From contig JACPVK010000323.1 in the NCBI GenBank assembly GCA_016191795.1, positions 1 through 5,471 of the forward strand: a DNA stretch of 5,471 nucleotides, read 5' to 3'. Of the stretch, positions 1-4,785 are shown one piece after another (position 1 is the first letter of the stretch; each line of letters opens with the position of its first letter). A program made the translations under genes and the position numbers. This DNA comes from Gammaproteobacteria bacterium (lineage in GTDB: Bacteria > Pseudomonadota > Gammaproteobacteria > SZUA-229). Below the pieces are notes generated by a model. It saw only the letters and a program-made list of their open reading frames with translations, did no database searches and was not told where the DNA came from.

Positions 1-81
1 ACCCTCCGATACTGTGGAGGCAAATGTCAAAAGCATAAGCAGCAAAATACCGCTGCGACAAATGCGCACTAAAGCACTCAC
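1..81 (-). CDS. N-terminus of a putative exported protein (partial, cut by left edge)
   Basis: Only the first 27 codons are present, so the protein cannot be named. Reading leftward from a GTG at 79-81, the frame stays open to the window edge. It encodes a typical signal-peptide start: a short n-region with Arg6 and Arg9, then a hydrophobic core (GILLLMLLTFA, residues 11-21), then small polar residues that could hold a cleavage site. No Cys follows the core, so it is not an obvious lipoprotein. The frame is closed upstream by a TGA at 130-132 and has no ATG before codon 16. GTG at 81 or GTG at 69 are therefore the likely starts, and neither has a clear Shine-Dalgarno. It is divergent from the DUF1631 gene. 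The signal-peptide shape is seen in the sequence; that it is a real gene is inferred. Confidence 0.45.
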   Translation of the reverse strand, partial: MSALVRICRSGILLLMLLTFASTVSEG

Positions 82-102
82 GATGTTGCTGAGTGACGCT
101 AA

Positions 103-133
103 ATTGTAAAAAGCCCGTTTGAGATCCGTTCAA
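103..133 (-). promoter_or_regulatory. Candidate sigma-70 promoter for the leftward partial gene
   Basis: On the minus strand a TTGAAC (-35-like, 128-133) is followed 19 bp later by TACAAT (-10-like, 103-108, five of six consensus bases). The predicted start of transcription lies about 15 nt before the GTG at 81. The 19-bp spacer is long, so this is a weak prediction that supports the partial gene only modestly. Confidence 0.25.
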
Positions 134-252
134 TTCTTTGCCGGTTGGTATGTGGCAGAGCATAATTGACGCCGTTCTTCGGGCACATGACTAGTGAAAA
201 TGTAGAATGAAAAAATATGGATCACTGCCGCCATCGGCGTGCCACCAATACA

Positions 253-267
253 TCAGGCCAGGCCTGA
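253..267. repeat. 15-bp inverted repeat upstream of the DUF1631 gene
   Basis: TCAGGCC and GGCCTGA flank a single central A, a perfect palindrome with 7-bp arms. It ends 15 nt before the start codon, so it would lie in the 5' leader if the -10-like box at 203-208 is used. It could be an operator or simply chance. A one-base loop cannot form a full RNA hairpin, so a DNA-binding role is more plausible than a folded leader. Confidence 0.35.
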
Positions 268-282
268 ACACAGGATCACTGC

Positions 283-1719
283 ATGAGTAACGATACATTT
301 CAAAAAGACGGATCAAAGCGTGATGGACTGATTGACAATACCGACTACATGTCAAAACTGGTTGGCGACTTTATTAACAAGCCTGATGAAGATGCCAAAA
401 AGACCACCGCTTCCGTTGCACGTGGCCAAAAGTTTTTTGCACGCGATGACGTAATTCTTGCCCTCTCAAAAATGCAACTGGGCTACAGGCCTGAATTCAA
501 ACAAGGCCAGGCAGTCAACATCAACACCAACGCATTTAAAACCACCCTGCTAAATCAGATGGCAAGCCAGGGTGGTGCGATTATGACAAAATCAGTCAAC
601 CAGATTGATGGACGCACCATTGATTTCGTTGAAATGATATTTGGTGCATTCCTGCGTGACCCCAACATAACCTACGCCATTAAGTCACTGCTGCTGAGAT
701 TACAGATCCCAATCATCAAAACCGCATTGCTGGATCTCAAGTTTTTCTATAACCCAAAACACTCGGCACGCCATGTACTGGATACCATTGCACACATAGG
801 TATTGGTATAGAAGATAAAAACAGCACTGTTTATCAAACCATGGAACTGATTGTTGAACAATTGTTACGCGGTTTTGATACCAATATTTCGACCTTTAAC
901 ACTGCACTAACCTCACTAAGCCGTCTTACCGACATCGAAAAGAAAAAACAGGAACTCAACGAAGTTCAAACCCGTCAGCAAATCAGACAGGAACATGCGC
1001 GCCAACTGGTCATGGCCGAATTACAGTTCCATATGATTGGCAAAATTATTCCGAAAAGTGTTCAACCCTTGATACTAAAATTCTGGTCGACACTGATGTT
1101 TCATGCCTGCATTCGTTTCGGTAAGGAAAGTGCGCAATGGAAACAGTCGGTAACACTGCTTAGACGCCTGGTTAATTCTTTGCAGCCAATAAACAACGAA
1201 AAGTCATGGGCATTTCTCAAAGGCAACTATAAACAACTGGTTTATGCCATTAAACAGGCTTTAGACGAAACCAAACAGAGCAAGGAACACATATATAGCG
1301 CGATACAGCTTTTAAGCCGCACTTATGAAAACATGCTTGCGGAGTCGCAATTCCAAAACACTGCCACACTGAATATTGCTGCCTCTGCAGACGCATTTAC
1401 CGACGGCGATCATGTCGATGAAAGGCTGTTAATAGCCAAGAAAAAAATTGCCCGACTGCCAACAGAAATCAAACCGGGTGTATGGTTTGAAGTATTCGAC
1501 GGCAACAATCGCCCGGTTCGCCGCTTTAAATTATCTGTCATTGTCACTGAAGACGCACATCTGGTCTTCGTTGATCGCCTTGGCGTAAAAGGCATTGAAA
1601 AAGATGCAGAGGAATTTGTTGCAGAATTACGTAGCGGTAAATCTCGTGTGATTGCAGACCATTCAATCTTCAATCATGCACTCAGTCAGGTGATTCACTC
1701 TTTAGCAACAGCTCGATAA
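283..1719 (+). CDS. DUF1631 family protein, short form
   Basis: A 478-residue cytoplasmic protein with no signal peptide or membrane segment. It matches the C-terminal two thirds of the DUF1631 family, whose members I remember as about 700-800 residues and which are sometimes mislabelled thymidine phosphorylase. Family-like landmarks are the LLLRLQIPIIKTALLD segment (136-151), the FFYNPKHSARHVLD segment (154-167), a charged probable coiled coil (about 217-247) and a helical region to about 370. The tail after residue 397 (PGVWFEVF, then RPVRR at 410-414, then LVFVDRLGVKG at 427-437) looks like a PilZ-type beta barrel. An RxxxR is present but the usual [D/N]xSxxG is not clear. The start is supported by AGGA at 272-275, seven bases upstream, and an in-frame stop at 265-267. 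The biochemical function of the family is unknown to me. The gene stands alone before its own terminator. Confidence 0.85.
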   Translation: MSNDTFQKDGSKRDGLIDNTDYMSKLVGDFINKPDEDAKKTTASVARGQKFFARDDVILALSKMQLGYRPEFKQGQAVNINTNAFKTTLLNQMASQGGAIMTKSVNQIDGRTIDFVEMIFGAFLRDPNITYAIKSLLLRLQIPIIKTALLDLKFFYNPKHSARHVLDTIAHIGIGIEDKNSTVYQTMELIVEQLLRGFDTNISTFNTALTSLSRLTDIEKKKQELNEVQTRQQIRQEHARQLVMAELQFHMIGKIIPKSVQPLILKFWSTLMFHACIRFGKESAQWKQSVTLLRRLVNSLQPINNEKSWAFLKGNYKQLVYAIKQALDETKQSKEHIYSAIQLLSRTYENMLAESQFQNTATLNIAASADAFTDGDHVDERLLIAKKKIARLPTEIKPGVWFEVFDGNNRPVRRFKLSVIVTEDAHLVFVDRLGVKGIEKDAEEFVAELRSGKSRVIADHSIFNHALSQVIHSLATAR

Positions 1720-1738
1720 ACAGGGCATCGCGTGGCTT

Positions 1739-1775
1739 ACGGCCTGATGAGGTTGACTCAACAGGCCGTTTTTTT
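1739..1775 (+). terminator. Rho-independent terminator of the DUF1631 gene
   Basis: ACGGCCTG (1739-1746) pairs perfectly with CAGGCCGT (1762-1769). Inside, TGAG (1748-1751) pairs with CTCA (1757-1760) around a GTTGA loop. Seven T residues follow at 1769-1775. It begins 20 nt after the DUF1631 stop. Read from the other strand the same hairpin directly follows the DUF4124 stop codon but has no T-run, so it would be at most a 3'-end stabiliser for that transcript. Confidence 0.9.
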
Positions 1776-2226
1776 AATTTTCGCAATGCGTTTTAATTTG
1801 CGCGCGCAAATCATTAATCGCTGCAGTTCGCTGCTCGTCAGGCAAATGGACACGATTTCCGTCCTTGTCTAAATTGTACAAATATCCCGATTCTTCGTAG
1901 CGCCGCAACTGATCTTTTGCATAAACACATTTCTTATCCAATTCAGATTTTTTCTCATACGCCTGCTTTTGTTCTTCTTTTTTCTTTAGTCTGTCTTCCT
2001 GCATAACGTCAGCCAGGCGTCGACGACGTTCATCGCGATCTTGCACATCTGGTGATTCTTTTTTGACCTGGGGTTCGGGAATATTTAGCTGCGTTGCGGA
2101 AGAGTCAATATTGGGTTTATCCCCGTAATGGGTGTGACCCTGCTCGTCAACCCATTTAAAAATCTCGCCATATACAAATGTTGTAAACAGAAACAGGAAA
2201 AGATATGTTGGAAATTTGATTTTCAT
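1774..2226 (-). CDS. DUF4124 domain-containing periplasmic protein
   Basis: A 150-residue protein with an N-terminal signal peptide: Lys2 and Lys4, then a Phe/Leu-rich core, with a likely cut after Gly20. The DUF4124 signature follows at about residues 21-38 (IFKWVDEQG, then HYGDKP). A highly charged Lys/Glu/Arg helix occupies about 57-110. The C-terminal part has a Tyr/Asp/Gly stretch (YLYNLDKDGNRVHLPDEQR, 116-134) flanked by Cys100 and Cys148. These are the only two cysteines, and after export they could form a disulfide. Its role is unknown; DUF4124 proteins are small exported proteins of proteobacteria without an agreed function. The ribosome binding site is weak (GGGTAATAGAAA before the ATG). 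The gene points the same way as amtB, but a strong terminator separates them. Its stop codon overlaps the T-run of the convergent DUF1631 terminator. Confidence 0.85.
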   Translation of the reverse strand: MKIKFPTYLFLFLFTTFVYGEIFKWVDEQGHTHYGDKPNIDSSATQLNIPEPQVKKESPDVQDRDERRRRLADVMQEDRLKKKEEQKQAYEKKSELDKKCVYAKDQLRRYEESGYLYNLDKDGNRVHLPDEQRTAAINDLRAQIKTHCEN

Positions 2227-2253
2227 TTTCTATTACCCGGCAAACTTCAAACC

Positions 2254-2282
2254 ATGATATCACCCGGGCGGGAAATAAAAAA
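2254..2282 (-). promoter_or_regulatory. Candidate extended -10 promoter of the DUF4124 gene
   Basis: On the minus strand TGATATCAT (2254-2262) is an extended -10 (TGn followed by TATCAT, five of six consensus bases). The -35 position falls in the T-run of the amtB terminator (2277-2283) and is poor. Transcription would begin near 2247, giving a leader of about 20 nt before the ATG at 2226. The extended -10 could compensate for the weak -35. This would let the DUF4124 gene be expressed independently of glnK-amtB. Confidence 0.4.
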
Positions 2283-2303
2283 AGGCCGGGATTTACCCGG
2301 CCT
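2277..2303 (-). terminator. Rho-independent terminator of glnK-amtB
   Basis: Read on the minus strand, AGGCCGGG and CCCGGCCT form a perfect 8-bp stem (2296-2303 with 2283-2290) around a five-base loop (2291-2295). The stem is followed by a run of seven T (plus-strand A 2277-2283). It lies about 97 nt past the amtB stop codon and separates the operon from the DUF4124 gene. Confidence 0.9.
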
Positions 2304-2362
2304 GACCACAAAACCTGCAGGAGTCAACTGCTGGTATTTAAAACTGTTTTATTCTTACTCAA

Positions 2363-2389
2363 TAACGAGCGGGGGAAACCCGCCCGTTA
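2363..2389 (-). other. Stable hairpin just after the amtB stop codon
   Basis: TAACGAGCGGG (2363-2373) and CCCGCCCGTTA (2379-2389) form an 11-bp stem around a five-base loop. The single imperfect position is an A:C mismatch in plus-strand RNA but a G:U wobble in minus-strand RNA, so the structure is more stable in the amtB transcript. It begins 10 nt after the stop codon. There is no T-run after it, so it is more likely a 3' stability element or a Rho/pausing aid than the terminator itself. Confidence 0.6.
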
Positions 2390-2399
2390 CATTGCTTTA

Positions 2400-3797
2400 C
2401 TAGTTAGTGTAAGCACGTTCGCCGTGGCTGGCTGTATCCAGACCTTCACGCTCATGCTCTTCTGCAACACGCAGGCCCATGGTTACATCAATAAGCTTGA
2501 ATGCCACCAGGCTCACTACACCAGACCAGAGAATGGTAATCAGCACACCGGTAGCCTGGGTAACTACCTGGCCACCCATGGTGTAACCATCCACACCTAC
2601 ACCACCCAGTGCTGGCGAAACAAAGATACCTGTTCCGATTGCACCAATAATGCCGCCGATACCATGAATACCGAACACGTCAAGTGAGTCATCGTAGCCC
2701 ATCATCTTCTTCAGACCGGTAACACCCCAAAGACAAACTACACCGGCAACAGCACCCAGTACGATAGCGCCCATAGGACCAACCAGGCCCGCCGCCGGTG
2801 TTACTGCAACCAGACCAGCTACTACACCAGAGGCCACACCCAACATGGAGGGCTTGCCGCGCAATAACCATTCAGTGAGCATCCACGACATACCGGCAGC
2901 AGCCGTTGCCAGGATGGTGTTAATGAAGGCCAGGCCTGCACCACCATTAGCTTCAAGGTTGGAGCCGGCATTAAAACCAAACCAGCCAACCCACAGCAAC
3001 GAGGCGCCGATCATGGTCATAGGCAGGCTATGCGGTGGCATGGCGTCACGGCCATAACCAATACGTTTACCCAACACGATGGCACCAACCAGGGCTGCAA
3101 TACCGGCATTAATATGCACAACAGTACCACCGGCAAAGTCCAGGTCGCCTGCTTCAAACAAATATCCACCGGCTGCCCACACCATATGGGTTATTGGCAG
3201 ATAGGAGAAAGTGAACCACAACACACCGAACACCAGCAGGGCTGAAAACTTGATACGCTCAGCCAGACCACCCACGATCAGTGCAACTGTAATGGCGGCG
3301 AAAGTCAGCTGGAAAGAGACGAACACCAGTTCAGGAATCACCACACCATCGGTAAAGGTTGCTGCGGTACTGTCTGCCGTAATCCCTGCCAAAAACAGCT
3401 TGGAAAGATCACCAATCACCCAGTTCATGCTACCGCCATCACCAAACGCCAGCGAATAACCGTATACCGCCCACAAGATCGAGATCATGCAGAAAATGGC
3501 CATTACCTGGGTTAAGACAGACAACATGTTTTTGGCGCGTACCAGACCGCCATAAAACAGTGCGACACCCGGGATAATCATCAGAATAACCAGCAAGGTC
3601 GAAACCATCATCCAGGTGGTGTCACCTTTATCCGGAACCGGTGCTGCCACTTCTTCAGTGACGGCGACAGCAACCTCTGCCGGTGCTTCAACAGCGACCG
3701 ATTCTGTTGCCATAACGGGTTCTTCTGCCCATACCAGCGCAGGCGAAAGGCTGACCATCAACAGGGCCAGCGGAATAAAACGTTTAAATAAACTCAT
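2400..3797 (-). CDS. amtB: Ammonium transporter AmtB
   Basis: A 465-residue inner-membrane ammonium channel of the Amt/Mep/Rh family, working as a trimer. Residues 1-24 form a signal peptide (cut after VWA). An Ala/Val/Glu-rich stretch follows (25-57), then 11 expected membrane segments from about residue 60. Residues matching the E. coli pore are present: twin histidines His228 and His378, Asp220, Trp207, outer Phe gate Phe166 and Phe275, and Ser279. The cytoplasmic tail ends in VAEEHEREGLDTASHGERAY, close to the E. coli tail that contacts GlnK. I chose the ATG at 3795-3797 because GAGGA lies eight bases before it. An in-frame ATG at 3810-3812 would add five residues but has no good ribosome binding site. 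It lies 23 nt after glnK, and the two are evidently co-transcribed. Confidence 0.97.
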   Translation of the reverse strand: MSLFKRFIPLALLMVSLSPALVWAEEPVMATESVAVEAPAEVAVAVTEEVAAPVPDKGDTTWMMVSTLLVILMIIPGVALFYGGLVRAKNMLSVLTQVMAIFCMISILWAVYGYSLAFGDGGSMNWVIGDLSKLFLAGITADSTAATFTDGVVIPELVFVSFQLTFAAITVALIVGGLAERIKFSALLVFGVLWFTFSYLPITHMVWAAGGYLFEAGDLDFAGGTVVHINAGIAALVGAIVLGKRIGYGRDAMPPHSLPMTMIGASLLWVGWFGFNAGSNLEANGGAGLAFINTILATAAAGMSWMLTEWLLRGKPSMLGVASGVVAGLVAVTPAAGLVGPMGAIVLGAVAGVVCLWGVTGLKKMMGYDDSLDVFGIHGIGGIIGAIGTGIFVSPALGGVGVDGYTMGGQVVTQATGVLITILWSGVVSLVAFKLIDVTMGLRVAEEHEREGLDTASHGERAYTN

Positions 3798-3805
3798 GAC
3801 TTTTT

Positions 3806-3810
3806 TCCTC
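3806..3810 (-). promoter_or_regulatory. Ribosome binding site that fixes the amtB start
   Basis: Minus-strand GAGGA sits eight bases before the ATG at 3795-3797. It overlaps the alternative upstream ATG at 3810-3812, so that codon is part of the translation signal rather than the start. Confidence 0.75.
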
Positions 3811-3820
3811 ATTGGCTCAA

Positions 3821-4159
3821 TTACAAGGCATCAGGGCCGCTTTCGCCGGTACGAATACGTATGACCTGCTCGAGTGGATAAACAAATATTTTTCCGTCAC
3901 CGATCTTGCCGGTATTGGCTGCGTTACGAATGGCTTCCACAACCTGATCAAGAATGGCGTCATCGATAGCAACATCGATTTTCATCTTGGGCAGAAAATC
4001 CACCACATACTCAGCACCCCGATACAGTTCGGTGTGACCCTTTTGACGACCAAAGCCTTTGACTTCAGTCACTGTTATGCCCTGTACACCAATACCGGAT
4101 AGTGCTTCGCGCACGTCATCCAGTTTGAAGGGCTTGATGATTGCAGTTACGAGTTTCAT
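3821..4159 (-). CDS. glnK: Nitrogen regulatory protein P-II, GlnK type
   Basis: A 112-residue PII signal protein, the same length as E. coli GlnK and very similar to it from the opening MKLVTAIIKPFKLDDVREAL. It forms trimers that sense 2-oxoglutarate and ATP/ADP. When nitrogen is plentiful the unmodified form binds AmtB and blocks it. The T-loop signature YRGAEY (46-51) holds Tyr51, the site of uridylylation by GlnD, and Arg47, which enters the AmtB pore in the E. coli complex. TGKIGDGKIF (83-92) is the second family signature, with nucleotide-binding Lys90. The frame stays open upstream to about 4426, but the conserved family start and a GGGAG six bases before it fix the ATG at 4157-4159. 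Linkage to amtB favours GlnK over GlnB. Confidence 0.97.
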   Translation of the reverse strand: MKLVTAIIKPFKLDDVREALSGIGVQGITVTEVKGFGRQKGHTELYRGAEYVVDFLPKMKIDVAIDDAILDQVVEAIRNAANTGKIGDGKIFVYPLEQVIRIRTGESGPDAL

Positions 4160-4274
4160 CACTATCTCCCGGTTGTTGAACTGTTCAAATAAACAGCGTT
4201 TATTAAAATTTGCGTAGTCATCGGTTTTAATATTCCTCGTCAGATTAATAAAAACGAAATTCTTGACGACCATC

Positions 4275-4290
4275 AGCACTTGCCATGCCA
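4275..4290 (-). promoter_or_regulatory. Sigma-54 (-24/-12) promoter of glnK-amtB
   Basis: Read on the minus strand the sequence is TGGCATGGCAAGTGCT. It matches the RpoN consensus TGGCACGnnnnTTGCW at 10 of 12 defined positions, including the key GG at -24 and GC at -12 with correct spacing. The predicted start of transcription is near 4264, giving a leader of about 105 nt before glnK. glnK-amtB operons are classic NtrC/sigma-54 targets in enterobacteria, and two NtrC-like sites lie upstream here. Confidence 0.8.
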
Positions 4291-4396
4291 ATCCGAATAT
4301 TTGCCAACTATTCAAACATTTACAGGATTTTCTAATGTCATTTACAGCGGTTAACCCATGCTTTATTGCACTAAACTCGCGCCGATCTGGCTCAGC

Positions 4397-4413
4397 TGCA
4401 CCATAGCAGTGCG
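4397..4413. promoter_or_regulatory. NtrC-binding site, glnK-proximal
   Basis: TGCACCATAGCAGTGCG matches the dyad TGCACCnnnnnGGTGCA at 10 of 12 positions. Its centre (4405) is about 141 bp upstream of the predicted glnK transcription start, a usual enhancer distance for NtrC. The second site is 23 bp away, about two helical turns, which suits cooperative binding of two dimers. Confidence 0.7.
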
Positions 4414-4419
4414 CACCCT

Positions 4420-4436
4420 TGCACAACCCAGGTGCA
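4420..4436. promoter_or_regulatory. NtrC-binding site, ubiK-proximal
   Basis: TGCACAACCCAGGTGCA matches TGCACCnnnnnGGTGCA at 11 of 12 positions and is the stronger of the pair. Its centre (4428) is about 164 bp upstream of the predicted glnK start of transcription. It ends 42 bp before the ubiK start codon, so it may also overlap the ubiK promoter. Confidence 0.8.
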
Positions 4437-4449
4437 TACCTTTAAGGTA
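4437..4449. repeat. 13-bp palindrome between the NtrC site and ubiK
   Basis: TACCTT and AAGGTA flank a central T. The element abuts the stronger NtrC site and overlaps a weak -10-like TAATAT at 4448-4453. It may be an operator for ubiK or chance; no regulator is assigned. Confidence 0.35.
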
Positions 4450-4478
4450 ATATTCCTCAACCTTCCTGGACTAGCCAA

Positions 4479-4715
4479 ATGATCGATCACAGAAAGCTTG
4501 ATGACTTGATGGACAAGCTCCTGGGCGTACTGCCCGACGGCGCTAAACTCATGCAGCGAGATATCGAATCCAATATGCGTGCTGTTCTGGAAAGTGGCTT
4601 GCGTAAAATGAACCTGGTAAACAGGGAAGAGTTTGATGTACAAACAGCATTACTTGACCGCTTGCAGATACGGGTTAAGCAACTTGAGCAACAACTAAAA
4701 GATCTGGAAAAATAA
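4479..4715 (+). CDS. ubiK: Ubiquinone biosynthesis accessory factor UbiK (YqiC/BMFP family)
   Basis: A 78-residue cytoplasmic protein recognisable as UbiK (YqiC) by its MID(x)RKLDDL start and by the conserved block LVNREEFDVQTALLDRL (46-62), which in E. coli reads LVSREEFDVQTQVLLR. The C-terminal helix (about 52-78) has heptad-like Leu spacing and should form the family's coiled coil for trimer formation. In E. coli, UbiK binds UbiJ and the Ubi complex and aids aerobic ubiquinone synthesis; the N-terminal amphipathic helix may contact membrane or lipid. It is shorter than E. coli UbiK (96 residues), lacking the Pro-rich tail after the coiled coil. A weak GGA at 4468-4470 lies eight bases before the ATG. 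It is divergent from glnK, and yifB follows after 70 bp in the same direction. Confidence 0.92.
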   Translation: MIDHRKLDDLMDKLLGVLPDGAKLMQRDIESNMRAVLESGLRKMNLVNREEFDVQTALLDRLQIRVKQLEQQLKDLEK

Positions 4716-4785
4716 CAACCCGAACACGATCGTTTTTTCCTCACTCGCATTTATTCGACATCACATGATTGGAAAGGAAGCCAAT

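Larger units (their letters stand above)
82..282. other. Divergent intergenic region with small repeats
   Basis: No gene is visible here. It separates the leftward partial gene from the rightward DUF1631 gene. On the plus strand TAGAAT at 203-208 resembles a -10 box, but the best -35 at 17 bp (180-185) matches only three bases. TTGACG at 166-171 has no good partner. A small hairpin GCCG/CGGC lies at 227-238. A perfect 15-bp inverted repeat lies at 253-267. The 10-mer GGATCACTGC occurs twice, at 219-228 and 273-282, the second copy running through the ribosome binding site up to the DUF1631 start codon. Confidence 0.5.
4160..4478. other. Shared glnK / ubiK regulatory region
   Basis: This 319-bp stretch holds no gene. 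Leftward it carries, in order of transcription, two NtrC-like sites, an AT-rich spacer (about 4291-4396), a sigma-54 promoter and a leader of about 105 nt for glnK. Rightward it must contain the ubiK promoter, for which only weak matches are visible (TTGCAC at 4419-4424 and TAATAT at 4448-4453, 23 bp apart, too far for a standard pair). I found no convincing IHF site in the spacer. The end of the leader can form competing small hairpins (4176-4196). Confidence 0.7.

Noticed and set aside
166..195. TTGACG at 166-171 as the -35 of a DUF1631 promoter
   Set aside because: No acceptable -10 box lies 16-18 bp downstream; the better -10-like TAGAAT at 203-208 is 31 bp away.
1410..1673. Minus-strand open frame opposite the DUF1631 tail
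   Set aside because: It is fully antisense to the conserved C-terminal part of the DUF1631 protein and its low-complexity Ser/Thr/Arg product resembles no known protein.
2283..2303. REP-like palindrome
   Set aside because: It is a single copy at the end of an operon with an adjacent T-run, so a terminator explains it fully.
3798..3812. Upstream in-frame ATG as the amtB start
   Set aside because: No good ribosome binding site precedes it, and it overlaps the GAGGA serving the ATG at 3797, which starts a well-formed signal peptide.
2424..3864. Several plus-strand open frames of 70-90 codons opposite amtB (for example 2424-2687, 3030-3245, 3211-3459, 3616-3864)
   Set aside because: They are antisense to a strongly conserved transporter, have no recognisable family features, and reflect the codon pattern of amtB.
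4160..4426. Long N-terminal extension of glnK (open frame back to 4426, 201 codons in total)
   Set aside because: The extension encodes nothing like PII, contains the sigma-54 promoter, and the conserved MKLVTAIIKP start has its own ribosome binding site.
4726..4738. ACGATCGT followed by six T as a terminator after ubiK
   Set aside because: The palindrome has no loop bases, so only two or three pairs could form in RNA; this is too weak for intrinsic termination.
4487..4750. Minus-strand open frame opposite ubiK
   Set aside because: The translated Ser/Cys/Arg-rich sequence is the typical shadow of a helical charged gene, and ubiK on the other strand is a clear family member.
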